From Adiantum capillus-veneris (taxonomy: Eukaryota; Streptophyta; Polypodiopsida; Polypodiales; Pteridaceae): a DNA stretch of 51,000 bases. The stretch is taken from contig CM043947.1 in the NCBI GenBank assembly GCA_014529385.2, positions 130,538,391 through 130,589,390 of the forward strand, given 5' to 3'. The notes beneath the pieces are model-generated. The model had not been told where the DNA came from. It worked only from the letters and a program-made list of their open reading frames with translations, and did no database searches. A program made the translations under genes and the position numbers. Position 1 is the first letter of the stretch, and every line of letters starts with the position of its first letter. Shown one piece after another: positions 1 through 12,600 of this stretch.

Positions 1-3000
1 CTCCACCATTTGTCGAAGCTAAGTCTATTGAAACATGGGGGATTTACGTTCAAGGTCCACCACTTGTCCAAGCTATTATCGCTAGTAGCATGAGTGGTTT
101 TGTCTCAAGATAAACCTTTTTTTCACTCTATGTCATTATATTAGGAATATTTGGGTGTTAAGGTCCACCACTTGTCCAACCTATCAGGTTATATCTTAAA
201 GGTTATTCTTTCTCATAACTTGGAGTGACCATGATAGGTTTTACATGGGGATTTGGTTCCAAGGTCCACCACTTATCCAAGCTAACTCTATTGAATCATA
301 GAGAGAAGCAAAGGTCCACCACTTGTCCAAGCTAGGGTCCATTGAAACATGGAGAGAAGGATGCTCCACCATTTGTCCAAGATACGCTCCATCGAAACAT
401 GAAGAGAAGCAAGTTGCACCATGTCTCCAAGATGCTAGGCTTCATCGAAATACCTTAAACCCAGGATATTTAGTACATGGGGGGTTTACATTCAAGGGCC
501 ACCACTTGTCCAAGCTATTATCGCTAGTAGCATGAGTGGTTTTGTCTCAAGATTCACCACTTTTCCACTCTATGTCATTATATTAAGAATATGTGGGTGT
601 TAAGGTCCACCACTTGTCCAACCTATAAGTCTATATCTTAAAGGTTATTCTTTCTTACCACTTGGAGTTACCATGATAGGTTTTACATGGGGGTTTGGTT
701 CCAAGCTCCACCACTTGTCCAAGCTAACTCTATTGAAACAGAGAGAGAAGCAAAGGTCCACCACTTGTCCAAGCTAGGCACCATTGAAACATGGAGAGAA
801 GGATGCTCCACCATTTGTCAAAGATAGGCTCCATTGAAACATGACGAGAAGCAAGCTGCACCATGTCTCCAAGATGCTAGGCTCCATCGAAAAACATTAA
901 ACCCACGATATGTCCTAGATGAGGGGTTTACATTCAAGGTCCAACACTTGTCCAAGCTATTATTGGTAGTAGCCTGAATGGTTTGGTCTCAAGATTCACC
1001 ACTTTTCCACTCTATGTCATTATATTAAAAATATGTGGGTGTTAAGGTCCACCACTTGTCCAACCTATAAGGATATATCATTAAGGTTATTCTTTCTCAC
1101 CACTTGGAGTGAACATGATAGGTTTTACATGGGGGTTTGGTTCCAAGGTCCACCACTTGTCCAAGCTAACTCTATTGAAACATAGAGAGAAACAAAGCTC
1201 CACCACTTGTCCAAGCTAGGCTCCATTGAAACATGCAGAGAACGATGCTCCACCATTTGTCGAAGCTAAGTCTATTGAAACATGGGGGATTTACGTTCAA
1301 GGTCCACCACTTGTCCAAGCTATTATCGCTAGTAGCATGAGTGGTTTTGTCTCAAGATTCACCACTTTTTCACTCTAGGTCATTATATTAAGAATATTTG
1401 GGTGTTAAGGTCCACCACTTGTCCAACCTATAAGGCTATATCTAAAAGGTTATTCTTTCTCACCACTTGGAGTGACCATGATAGGTTTTACATGGGGGTT
1501 TGGTTCCAAGGTCCACCACTTGTCCAAGCTAACTCTATTGAATCATAGAGAGAAGCAAAGGTCCACCACTTGTCCAAGGTAGGGTCCATTGAAACACAGA
1601 GAGAAGGATGCTCCACCATTTGTCCAAGATACGCTCCATTGAAACATGAAGAGAAGCAAGTTACACCATGTCTCCAAGATGCTAAGCTTCATTGAAATAC
1701 CTTAAACCCATGATATTTCGTACATGGGGGGTTTACATTCAGGGTCCACCACTTTTCTAACCTATTATCTCTAGTAGCATGAGTAGTTTGGTCGCAAGAT
1801 TCACCACTTTTACACTCTATGTCATTATATTAAGAATATCTGGGTGCTAAGGTCCACCACTTGTCCACCCTATAAGGCTATATCTTAAACTTTATTCTTT
1901 CTCACCACTTGGAGTTACCATGATAGGTTTTACATGGGAGTTTGGTTACAAGGCCCACCACTTGTCGAAGCTTACTCTATTGAAACATAGAGAGAAGCAA
2001 AGGTCCGCCACTTGTCCAAGCTAGCTCCATTGAAACATGGAGAGAAGGATGGTCCACCATTTGTCAAAGATAGGCTCCATTGAAACATGATGAGAAGCAA
2101 GTTGCACCATGTCTCCAAGATGCTAGGCTCCATTGAAATACCTTAAACCCATGATATTTCGTACATGGGGGGTATACATTCAAGGTCCACCACTTGTCCA
2201 ACCTATTATCCTTAGTAGCATGAGTGGTTTGGTCTCAATATTCACCACTTTTCCACTCTATGTCGTTATATTAAGTAGATCTAGGTTTTAAGGTCGACCA
2301 CTTGTCCAACCTATAAGTCTAGATCTTAAAGGGTATTATTTCTCACCACTTGGAATAACCATGATATTTTTTACATGGGGGTTTGGTTCCAAGGTCCACC
2401 ACTTGTCCAAGCTAACTCTATGGAAACATAGAGAGAAGCAAAGGTCCACCACTTGTCCAAGCTAGGCTCCATTAGGACATTTAGAGAAGGATGATCCCCC
2501 ATTGGCGGAAGATAGGCTCCATCGAGACATGAAGAGAAGCAAGTTGCACCATGTGTCCAAGATGCTAGGCTTCATCGAAATACCTTAAACCCAGGATATT
2601 TAGTACATGGGGGGTTTACATTCAAGGGCCACCACTTGTCCAAGCTATTATCGCTAGTAGCATGAGTGGTTTTGTCTCAAGATTCACCACTTTTCCACTC
2701 TATGTCATTATATTAAGAATATGTGGGTGTTAAGGTCCACCACTTGTCCAACCTATAAGTCTATATCTTAAAGGTTATTCTTTCTTACCACTTGGAGTGA
2801 CCATGATAGGTTTTATATGGGGGTTTGGTTCCAAGCTCCACCACTTGTCCAAGCTAACTCTATTGAAACAGAGAGAGAAGAAAAGGTCCACCACTTGTCC
2901 AAGCTAGGCTCCATTGAAACATGGAGAGAAGGATGCTCCACCATTTGTTCAAGATAGGCTCCATTGAAACATGACGAGAAGCAAGCTGCACCATGTCTCC

Positions 3001-3650
3001 AAGATGCTAGGCTCCATCGAAAAACATTAAACCCATGATATGTCGTAGATGAGGGGTTTACATTCAAGGTCCAACACTTGTCCAAGCTATTATTGGTAGT
3101 AGCCTGAGTGGTTTGGTCTCAAGATTCACCAGTTTTCCACTCTATGTCATTATATTAAGAATATGTGGGTGTTAAGGTCCACCACTTGTACAACCTATAA
3201 GGCTACATCTTAAAGGTTATTCTTTCTTACCACTTGGAGTGACCATGATAGGTTTTACATGGGGGTTTGGTTGCAAGGTCCACCACTTGTCCAAGCTAAC
3301 ACTATTGAATTATAGAGAGAAGCAAAGGTCCACCACTTGTCTAAGCTAGGTTCCATTGAAACATGGAGAGAAGAATGCTCCATCATTTGTCGAAGCTAAC
3401 TCTATTGAAACATGGGGGGTTTACGTTCAAGGTCCACCACTTGTCCAAGCTATTACCGCGATTAGCATGAGTGGTTTTGTCTCAAGATTCACCACTTTAT
3501 CACTCTATGTCATTATATTAAGGATATCTGGGTGTTAAGGTCCACCACTTTTCCAACCTATAAGGCTATATCTTAAAGGTTATTCTTTCTTACGACTTGG
3601 AGCGACCATGATAGGTTTTACATTGGGGTTTGGTTCCAAGGTCCACCACT
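1..3650. repeat. satellite array, ~440-bp monomer with ~365-bp short variant
   Basis: A recurrent landmark (CTAGTAGCATGAGTGG and variants) falls near 77, 520, 961, 1325, 1765, 2205, 2650, 3090 and 3455. Spacing is therefore about 440 bp, with two intervals of about 365 bp. Each monomer is built from shorter degenerate units of roughly 60-80 bp around TCCACCACTTGTCCAAGCTA and CCATTGAAACATGGAGAGAAG. The array runs off the left edge and stops abruptly at about 3650 inside a TCCACCACT motif. Short open frames inside it are accidental. I see no gene in it. Confidence 0.93.
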
Positions 3651-6600
3651 CCAACTTTTTTGAGCTTTCAAGCACAAAATTTGGCTATTGAGAGCCATTC
3701 ATTTTCATTTCATCAAGTTGCAGTCATCTCTAGCTCATAGATTGCTCTAAAAATGTAAAATTTTATGTGAGCTAGTTGTTAGCCAACTTTTTGGAAAGCT
3801 TTTAATTGTCAAATTTGACTTTCAAGAGTCACTTCATCTCATCAAAGTTGCATTATTTTCAGCTCTTGGCTTGTTTTTAACTCCATATTTCATTGAGCTA
3901 GAAATAATCAACTTTGAATGATGCATGAGAGATGGTAAAAATTACAAAATTTGCTTATGTAGAAGCATTTTATCTCTCATTGTTGTTATGTATGCATAAT
4001 TTTGCTATAAAAAGCATCATGTGCTTAACTAGAGGCACTTTTTTCTCTTGAGTTTTTTCTCTTTGGCAAATTCAGGTATGCAAGACCCTAGCTTTAGGTT
4101 TTTATTAATGTTTTTTGTGTGTGCTTTTTTCAATAATTGGCTTTTGGAACTTGTGTTTACACTTAGCTTCAGAAAGCTTCTTTTGCAAATAAAAAGACCA
4201 AGAGGCGTCTCCACACAAAGGGGATGCTTGCTCAAGGATGCTCAAAAGAGTAGAATAGGTGTAATCCTTCCATGGTTTTGCTCTTTTATTTATATGTTCA
4301 TTCTCTTGCTTGGCTTAAGTGAAAGTTTGCTTCTAAGCTATGGTTTTTCCATGTTCAAAAGCTAGGCATACTAAAGTTTCAACACTTTGCTTTGTGAATA
4401 TTAACTCATCAAAAAATTAGGCTTTATGTGTGTTAATCATAGGTAATTGGCCTTGACCTTAGGTTAATGTAGGATCATTTCTCATTAGTCCTAGACTCTT
4501 AGTGATAGTTTTAATACTCCATTCATTTTTAACATGACCTAGGGCTATGATTAGGCTTTACTCCTTTAGTCCAATTGGCATTAACATCTCAAGTTGGAAG
4601 CAATAAAAAAGTGCTAAAAAATGAATCAATGAAGCAAAAATGTGTCAAAAAAAAGTAGCAAAAATGCTATAGGCATATGAAAAGAAAATTTATATGTTAT
4701 GTTGTGTCTATGTGAAGCCTAGCGCCTTATTGGCACTTGGTAGGCGAGGGGAATCACCTTGGCTCGCTTGGTCAAGGCCCTAAACCGATGCCCTGGGCTG
4801 ATAGGGGTTAGTCGTCGCCTTGGTAGGCTAGTAGGCTTTTGGAACACCTTCTTGAGTGTTCAAGGAGCCGAGAGTCGCACCTAGACTTGCCTTGGGGTGG
4901 TAGCCTTGTGATTGTGCTCTACGTTTTTCAATGAATGTATGACAAAAACAAAACTTCCATGAGCTTCAAAAAGCTTTGACAATGTACTAATAGATTAGGA
5001 GCTTTCTTATAGCCCATAGACATGATAGACTTGATTGATTTATTAAGATTGTTCACATAGTTTTTAGGCTAGTAGGTTTATGAACTTGCATTAGCCTAGG
5101 GTCATAACTGATTTCTTGTGTGTCATGCATAAAACTAAAATTTCAAGTGGTTTAATGTTCACAATAGTTTAGGTGTTTTTTTTAATTTATGTGTTCTAGT
5201 TTTTAACTATGATTCGCCCATCTTTTAGAAGCAAAAAATTCACTTGCATGATTGTTCATTGTACTTCATGTTTTTATCCTTGTTGGCTTTTGATGCTCAT
5301 TACTTGTTCTTATGTTTTGCAGCTCAACATTTCTTCCATGGACTTGCTTTCTACCATGTCACCGTGTTTTGCTTCACCGACACACGAGGACATGTGCCAA
5401 ATTACGAAGGGGGAAATGTTAGCAACGGCTAACACAAGCTACACCAATTATGCACCAAGCTGTGGATGTGCTATAGTGCACAATATTTCCTTTTCATTGT
5501 ATAGGGCCTTGGGCTCATGTAGGAGTTCCAAAGTTGTATGAGTCTAAGCTAGAGAGCTCAACTTTATCCCATAGTTGAAGGGTTTGAGGCCCAAAGCTAT
5601 AAAAGAGCCCTATGCTTAATGAGAAGTCATTCTTGGGTGAGTTCTCCTCTTTGTAGAGTGGATGGCCATGAGGATCATGGGCTTTCCATGCCCATGTAGC
5701 TCTTGATTTCTAATAATCAATTACACTTTCTTTCTTATTAGTCTTCTTTGTTTCATTATGTGGAGTAAAATTGTATTAGTATGATGGTAGATCTCCTAAT
5801 CCCTTTTTTGAGTTAATCTATTCTATCCACACCATTGGCCATGGTGTGTGAGGGCTATGCCTTCCTTCTCTTCATCTCTCTCTACAAGGTGCGCTTAGTG
5901 TGTGTGCATACGTAGTCGCATTGCGGGGTTGTTCCAAAATGGACACACTAATGCGGAGTAGGCATGTTAATTGCATGCTTGTGTAGTTGTGATTAAGATT
6001 TGTGAATAAAGTGATTGATGTAAGAGGTTAATTTCAACCACATGATTGTGTGCAAGTGATTAGCAAGTAGGAATGTGTTGTTGATTAGAGGAAGCCCTTT
6101 CCATGGCTTCTCTCTATAATCAGTAGAAGGATCCCTTGAATCCTCTATGTCTATACATCCTAGGCTCGTGCTTCCATGCCCTAGCCGGGTTGTCGATCCA
6201 CAATTTGACAATTTTGTGGGTTGCGATTAGGTCATGCCACAACACCTCCCTACAACATGCAATGAAGCACCCGAAGCAAGAATCCATGTATGGGATACTT
6301 CACCACTAACAAGGAGAAAAGTTATACAACAAGATTTAAGTACCTCTACATGTCTGATGTTGAACTCCTCTGAGTGGGACAAACAACGATTTCCAAAGAT
6401 CTCACTGCCCACTTGAGCCATGCATTCTATACAAGTCAACCAATTACCATAGGATGCAATATCTCTCCTGAAAGAAGGTCTAAATAAAACACTCATAAGA
6501 AATACTTATAGATCCTCATGTAGACGTAATGCAAAAGTGCTTCCTCCACCTCCAAGTCCCAACATATCATTTGTACAAAGCTGATGATATTGATTGGCAC

Positions 6601-6660
6601 CTGGGAGACAGAGACATACATACCTTGATGACTCCAGGATAAGCCCAAATTCACCTTTAA
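3651..6660. other. unassigned AT-rich sequence, probably decayed LTR-element debris
   Basis: No protein domain is recognisable on either strand. The stretch 4700-4930 is GC-richer than its surroundings. The part 5540-6230 resembles an LTR or 5' leader, with a TATA-like box followed by pyrimidine-rich leader sequence, but no paired LTR is visible in the window to prove it. Confidence 0.4.
5597..5605 (+). promoter_or_regulatory. candidate TATA box (CTATAAAAG)
   Basis: CTATAAAAG matches the plant TATA consensus and precedes a leader-like stretch. It could be the U3/R promoter of a decayed LTR. There is no independent evidence of transcription. Confidence 0.3.
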
Positions 6661-6682
6661 ATTGCTCTTGTGGACAATCAAT

Positions 6683-6684
<2 letters not shown>

Positions 6685-6739
<55 letters not shown>

Positions 6740-6791
6740 GAACAAAAATACACACACACACACACCTCAACAGGTCTAAATGGGATTGGCC

Positions 6792-6873
<82 letters not shown>
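6685..6873. repeat. compound microsatellite (CT)27 - (CA)n - (TC)~39
   Basis: Uninterrupted CT repeats occupy 6685-6738, a short CA run lies at 6752-6766, and uninterrupted TC repeats occupy 6795-6873. The purity indicates recent slippage. All open frames through it (poly Ser-Leu or Arg-Glu) are artefacts. Confidence 0.98.
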
Positions 6874-6876
<3 letters not shown>

Positions 6877-6965
6877 ACTCTCACACACACGCACGTTCGA
6901 GGAAGACCAACTTATCAATGTGTGGTACAGCTTGCCGCTCGTTATTTTCTCAAGCTGCGAAGTAG

Positions 6966-8837
6966 AGCCACCCTTTATAAAAACAAAAGTAATCACCCTT
7001 CAAAATTGAAGGCTGAAACTCCATGGTCTTGCTAAAATATAAATATATACATAGTACTAAGTATTGTGACTTTTTGACAAAACTCAGAAGTCAAAACTAA
7101 GTCTTTTCATTTTCTCAACGGTGATTTGGTCGACAAATTATTGTGAGTTGAATTTTGGGCCAACAAGTGACGATGAGATGGTGCTAGATAGTTTTTCCGA
7201 GTTTTGGTCGCATAGATTGGATGGTCTGGTAAAGTTCAAATGCGGGAAGGTTTTGGTTTTCTCAAGCTAGCTAGTAAGAGTTTTCCTTGGTCTTTACAAC
7301 CCGGTCATTGGACTTGTGTGCATCCGATGGGATCAATGGAAAAGCAGCAAGGAAAATGGATTTTTTAGAGTAGATTGGGGGTTTTGGTGAGTTAATGGGA
7401 GCCTTGGAAGTCCAGGTGAGCTAGAGCTGCCATGTGGCCTCCTCTTAACCCACATGTGGTAGCACAAGGGGGGTGTGCATGAGTTATATGCTCCACTTGG
7501 GCATCAAAGAGAGGAAGCGAGTGTGGCTTGGATGGCTATGGTGCCTGATGGGTGGTGGCTCTACGCAGACGGCATGATGAGCGTTGTCGACATCGATTTT
7601 GGCTAAGAGTGGTGTTCGGCACACAATCGCATCATTGAGTGGAAGTGGTTTGACATGTTGGCATGGCACCCTCATAAAGGGGGGTTCCCGTAACAACTTT
7701 TTTGAGGGAAAAGGGAGAGAGTACCGATGGCACCATCGGTGCCCCCCTTAAGGGATGGTGCTCATGGTGGGTTGAGAGCAAACAAAGCAAGAATAAAGAA
7801 GCCTCACGTGCAAGGAAATCCTGGCCAAAAATAGCAGGAGGTCAGCAACACACACACACACACACAGTCCCACATAGTCTCCATACTTTCTTCATCTTTT
7901 TTGGCCAGTCAGTGGATGTTACAATGTCGAGAGCTCCAACGTGACCATCTAGGTTTTTTAGCTTTCCCAAGTTTTCACATCTCAAACTCTTGACATAGGC
8001 AAGAAAAAAGGGTTTGGCAAGAGGACAGGTGGCATTGCCTGCTGCTATAGTGCTCACGGAAACGGTCGTGCAAGGCGGGTCTTCCATTCAGTGTTTGGAA
8101 AAAATGTGTCTCAGCTTAATATCATGTCGTTTTGAATTTCAAAAATGCCGGTTGAGGGCAAGGGGCAAAGGAGAAATCTCGCCCCAAAAATAGCGTAAAA
8201 ACTTGCAAAATAAACCTAATTTTCTAAATTTCCTCTTGGAGAATTAAAGGAAATATTTTTTTTTAATGTTTTAAAAAACGATTTTCCAGAACATTGATGT
8301 GATTGCATTGGAGGATGATCATTGCAAGTCGAGGGTATTGGCCTTGGTCTTGAAGTTAGCAATCCTTTGCTCATTTGGATACTCCTTAGTGTTGCATACC
8401 TAATGTGGGCCTTTTGCCTCCCCCTAGAAATGATGACTCCGATCTCTTATTGTAGGCTGCGTCCATGCATGTGCCTCCATTGTAGGACTGCCTCCATGTA
8501 AATTTTGCTTACATTTAGAGCCTGTGCACTTTGGAACGGATAAATAGCCTTCCAACTTTGTTTGCAAGTCAAGAAAATCGAGGGCTTTTTGAAGATAAAT
8601 GCTTGATTTGGTTGAGTGATGAGACAGATCTTGAGCAGGTTCTTGCTAACCGAGAGGGCCTCGAAAGTCAACCATGTCAAAGGCTATGCCCGTTTCAAGG
8701 CTCTTAACTACCACGATTAGATAGGTAGAGAGAGAAGAGCCGGCTCGTGACCGGAGAAAGCAGGCTCGGTGGTACACGCGACCAGGCTCTTCGCCTCTCA
8801 CATGCTTCATTTTAATACTACAAACTAGACATGCAGC

Positions 8838-8839
<2 letters not shown>
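6966..8839. other. no gene recognised
   Basis: Read on both strands, this stretch gives only short unconvincing frames. It contains a small (AC)n run at 7848-7866. No TE domain, tRNA or terminal repeat was recognised. Confidence 0.5.

Positions 8840-8894
<55 letters not shown>
8840..8894. repeat. (GA)n microsatellite
   Basis: About 55 bp of uninterrupted AG/GA dinucleotide repeat. Confidence 0.98.
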
Positions 8895-8897
<3 letters not shown>

Positions 8898-9010
8898 GAA
8901 GATCACAAGAGACCTAAAAATTGTAGCCGATGAACGTTGATTCTTGAACTCAAGGGCTTGCATGCTCGCATACTTATACAAGGAGAGGGGGACACAATGA
9001 CCTCAAAGGT

Positions 9011-9014
<4 letters not shown>

Positions 9015-9102
<88 letters not shown>
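9015..9102. repeat. (GA)44 microsatellite
   Basis: 88 bp of perfect GA repeat, about 120 bp beyond the previous GA tract. Confidence 0.98.
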
Positions 9103-9104
<2 letters not shown>

Positions 9105-9464
9105 GTCCTTAAAGGCCAGATTGACCTACAGGACCAAGTACAACACATAACATGCTTGAAGACTATGGAGAGGTGGCTAGGAGAAAAATGTATGTAGGCC
9201 ATGGTATGGGCTAAAATGTGGGTAAAGCAAGTTTGATGTGATCAAAAGCTAAGCACTCATGTAGGGTATGATGATCGCACTGTCAAATTGTTAAGGGATA
9301 TAATTTGCGTACAAAAGGAGACTCTCCTCCATGTAGTGCCTCAATGCTATGTCTCACATTTAAGGGAGTGGGAGCTAAGCCAAATGACTGCTATGGTATA
9401 AAATATGGGTAAGGGAAACCATGTGAATGATTGCATACACTCTGCTCTCTCAAAGAAAAACATT

Positions 9465-9466
<2 letters not shown>

Positions 9467-9500
<34 letters not shown>
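9467..9500. repeat. (TG)17 microsatellite
   Basis: 34 bp of perfect TG repeat. Confidence 0.97.
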
Positions 9501-9504
<4 letters not shown>

Positions 9505-10580
9505 GTAGCACGCCCTTTCTTTTAGCATGATGCCCAAAACTCTTGCAAAGAGAAACGATTGACTGAACTTTTTTGCTTTCATTGCCCTCACATTTTAAGG
9601 TGCCAGTGGTGCCCAAATGTACACAAACAAACAATATGTGCCTTATATTAATAACATGCTTATGGTCTCAATTGCAAGAGACCTCAACATCCATGCAACG
9701 AGTCTTCGTAGATGCAGGATTTTGATAAAATTTCGGCAGAGTTTCGTTTGTATTTGGACAATATCTCAAGTGACAATCTCAACCAAAGTGCTCATAAACA
9801 CTGACAGAAAATCTCTCACTGCCAAGGGAAAATCCACTGACTCACTTTGCCACAGACTGACTCAGTACTATGCATAAATACTCTAAAACAATGTCCACAT
9901 GGACCTGTATGCAAATGCAATCCATACGATGTCCTGTACCACATATCCATACATCCACCTTCTTCCCATAGTCGTAAACGACATATGAGGTCTTTCATGG
10001 GGCTAGTCGGGGGTTCGCTCCAGTACCTAATCCACCTTGCCAAGGTACCAAAGCTCCCAAGGCAAGGCTTCAAAAAACCTCACTCGACCCTCACAAAGGC
10101 TGCAGTTTTCCAAAATACATTGACCGCATATCCATACATAACCACAAAGTACTCAATCTGACAATATAACCGCCTCAACTTCTTCCCACAACCTTTCTTA
10201 CATAGGCGGCTGTCCATAACAGACCCACAACAACCAAACATAATCTTCGATAACACAATATCATGATGCAAAAGCTCTATGTCGCTCTCCAAAACCTGTG
10301 TAAATGCTGAATTCTTCACCTATAACCTGTAAATCTATTGTCGAGTGCAAAACTGGACATCTCCTATGCTTGTGTGAGCTGGCTGTTTGTTGTAGAAAAT
10401 TGTAGATTTTGGCAAATCTGAGTATTCCAATGCGTTCGGAATGCCCAAAAACATAAAGATAGACTCCTGGATCACTGTATTCTGAGTTCAGGTGAGGGAG
10501 TTATGACCAAAAAACCTCTCTTTTTTGTTGTTTTCCAGAGCTGCGGAAACCTGTGTATTGACTGTAGCTCCTCAAACTGA
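9501..10580 (-). other. probable 5' internal region of a minus-strand LTR retrotransposon, no domain recognised
   Basis: This lies immediately 3' (on the minus strand) of a primer-binding site at 10581-10592, so it should be leader and start of gag. The minus-strand frames of about 80 codons at 9816-10073 and 10080-10319 show no zinc knuckle or protease motif. Assignment rests on context only. Confidence 0.35.
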
Positions 10581-10592
10581 GCTCTGATACCA
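10581..10592 (-). promoter_or_regulatory. LTR-retrotransposon primer-binding site (initiator tRNA-Met)
   Basis: The reverse complement reads TGGTATCAGAGC, the usual plant LTR-retrotransposon site complementary to the 3' end of initiator tRNA-Met. The LTR should therefore lie at higher coordinates (about 10600-10800, containing AC-rich microsatellite) and the internal domain at lower coordinates. The exact LTR boundary is unresolved, because the nearest CA is about 10 nt from the site rather than the usual 1-5. Confidence 0.6.
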
Positions 10593-11094
10593 CTTTTTAG
10601 AGTGCGCAGGTGATGGAGAAGGTAGGAAAGAAGACTACACACACACACCAACACACATCGAGACACACACACACAATCATTACCCTGCAGCAGCCATTCA
10701 ACGAGCTGCTCTTCTCTTTTGAACTATTATCCAAAGTATATTTACAACATAGTATAGTCAGTGTCCAGCCGCCCATAGCACAATGGACATATTCTTTAAC
10801 AATCATCCCCTTGTTTTGGAGGTAACTCCATAGGGGTGTCATCAATAAATACATCTTGGCATCTATTTAAAAAACTAGACAAGTCTAATTCTTCTTGATT
10901 CCTACCACTTTGTTTTGTTAAAAAAAATAGCATCATTTAGAGACTCTTTGAGAAAAATCATGTACGAGGAAACCAAGCTTTTTATGGACTTCTAAAAAGA
11001 AGGTGAATTTACAAGTGGTATAGTACAACTGGACTCATTAGCATCTATGTAGATGCTCTTTTCCTTGTAGGTGAAGTAGATTCTCCTTTCAAGG

Positions 11095-11370
11095 ACTTCA
11101 TGTTGGCAGCCATGCGGTTGAGCCATGGTGCCCCTAGAATAACATCCTCATGTTGGAGAGGAGAGATGAAGAAGTCTTCTTTGTTGACGTAGCTTTGGAC
11201 ATGAAACCTCAACTTACCAATCAAGGGAGTAACGGAGGCTTGCTATCCCTTGAAAGCCCTATCGGCAATTACAATATCTCCCATCTTGAAAGCTTGTATG
11301 CCCAAATTTGTGGCCAACTTCGTTGATATGAAGTTGTGAGTAGAACTAGAATCAAATAGGATGAATGCAT
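11095..11370 (-). pseudogene. retropepsin (protease) remnant of an LTR retrotransposon
   Basis: Read on the minus strand, translation near 11360-11327 gives F-D-S-S-S-T-H-N-F-I-S, the degraded equivalent of the retroviral-type aspartic protease active site (normally D-[ST]-G-A). Near 11150-11114 it gives D-V-I-L-G-A-P-W-L, the conserved C-terminal strand of the same fold. A TAG interrupts the frame between them. The Gly of the catalytic triad is replaced by Ser, so the enzyme would be dead. It directly follows the gag zinc-knuckle remnant on the same strand, as in Ty3/gypsy gag-pro order. Confidence 0.65.
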
Positions 11371-11416
11371 CATGCTCCCTCACCTTCCCCCAAGCATACG
11401 AAAGGGGTGATCCTTT

Positions 11417-11800
11417 TCAATGAGCATCCTCTTTTGGAGATTCAATCATGGAAGCTCTAGGAGTCTCATTGCGGGAATTTCTTTTGGGGCAAGAACGATA
11501 CCCATGTTCTTCCTCCCCACACTTAAAGCATTTGTGATCTTTGCGAAAAGCCTCTAGTTCTTCAAGAGAGAGTTTGTTTTTACCTTTGTAAACTCCTTTC
11601 TCCTTGGTATTGTTGTGGTTGTTGTTGTTGTTGTTGGAGTTGCCTTGGGAAGAACTTTGAGCATTGTTCTTCCCTTTTGGATCATTTTGATCTTTGTTCT
11701 CTATGGGCTTGCCATTCCTTTTAGCCCCTTGTTGGAAATTGATACTAGATGCAACCATAGTGTGGCTAGATGACTTCGGTGATAGAACGTTGACTACCAT
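11417..11800 (-). pseudogene. gag nucleocapsid fragment with CCHC zinc knuckle
   Basis: A 127-codon open frame on the minus strand. An Asn-rich, basic, low-complexity stretch (residues about 30-75) is followed by C-F-K-C-G-E-E-E-H-G-Y-R-S-C at about residues 92-105, a perfect CX2CX4HX4C knuckle. Zinc knuckles of this type bind the genomic RNA in retrotransposon particles. The protease remnant lies just downstream. The N-terminal gag (matrix/capsid-like) part is not recognisable upstream, so this is a fragment. Pol is missing, apparently replaced by the other minus-strand LTR element at about 10.6 kb. Confidence 0.8.
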
Positions 11801-12106
11801 GATGAAAATGTTGATGGTGGTTGATGAGAATCCCCAATTAGCAGAGATTAAGTATGGTTTTACATGCTGAATTTTATGTATACAGAGTAGGATTAATTTT
11901 ATTTACGAGTTAATCAATTCGTGTTTTTTTGGCTAAACCTGATGCTTTTTTGAGTTTATATATGCATGAATTTCTCTCATATGTACGCTCTCTAAGGTGG
12001 CGCTGAGGTAGGTGAAGTAAGTACCAAGGGAAAGACAAAGAAGAAGGATTAGATGAAGAGAGAAAAACATACTTGTAGAATAGAAATAGGATAGGGGTGT
12101 GAGAGT

Positions 12107-12109
<3 letters not shown>

Positions 12110-12158
<49 letters not shown>
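12110..12158. repeat. (GA)n microsatellite
   Basis: 49 bp of perfect GA/AG repeat. Confidence 0.97.
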
Positions 12159-12162
<4 letters not shown>

Positions 12163-12339
12163 CTGAGAGGGTGTGTGAGGGATAGAGAGAGAGAAAATAC
12201 CAAAGTGGAAGCGGCAACCGAGAGAGAAATCATTTGCACAATAGTCGAATTGTCATTTGTGCAATGATAGGGGCATAATATTCATAGCGCATAAATCAAG
12301 CATATATTCTTGCACACTCCACTAAAGCAGTTAGTGGTG

Positions 12340-12510
12340 GTCACTCATGTCACTAGTAGATGTTTTTCAAGATTTGGGACTACTCGTGGTACTAGCATAT
12401 GTTTTTTGAGAAGTGGGACCCCTCATGGCACTAACACATGCCTGTGAGACCTTGCGCTACTCATGGCACTATTAGATGCTTCTTGAGACCATGCTGCTTC
12501 AGCCTATATA
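12340..12510. repeat. short degenerate tandem repeat, ~50-60 bp unit
   Basis: Three to four diverged copies of a unit containing ACTCATGGCACTA followed by a GATGTTTTTTGAGA-like segment. Not coding. Confidence 0.6.
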
Positions 12511-12600
12511 AATGATATAGAGGCAAGCAACATATGCAACACAAGTGACTCAGAGGTGCCAATCAAGAGAGATTTCTTTATTTTCCATGTTCTTATTACA

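Noticed and set aside
1-3650. CRISPR-like regular repeats
   Set aside because: Repeats are long, degenerate and contiguous, without unique spacers; it is a eukaryotic satellite.
5209-5541. 110-codon plus-strand frame
   Set aside because: Cys/Ser-rich but without motif, in a region with an overlapping frame and leader-like composition.
6227-6496. Minus-strand frame with W-I-L-A-S-G-A-S, resembling the copia protease site W-I-L-D-S-G-A-S
   Set aside because: The catalytic Asp is Ala, no zinc knuckle or other protease strand is visible nearby, and one eight-residue match is too weak to call.
6662-6996. Ser-Leu or Arg-Glu repeat open frames over (CT)n tracts, also at 8903-9202, 11910-12239 and 45137-45486
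   Set aside because: Produced by dinucleotide repeats, which are open in several frames on both strands.
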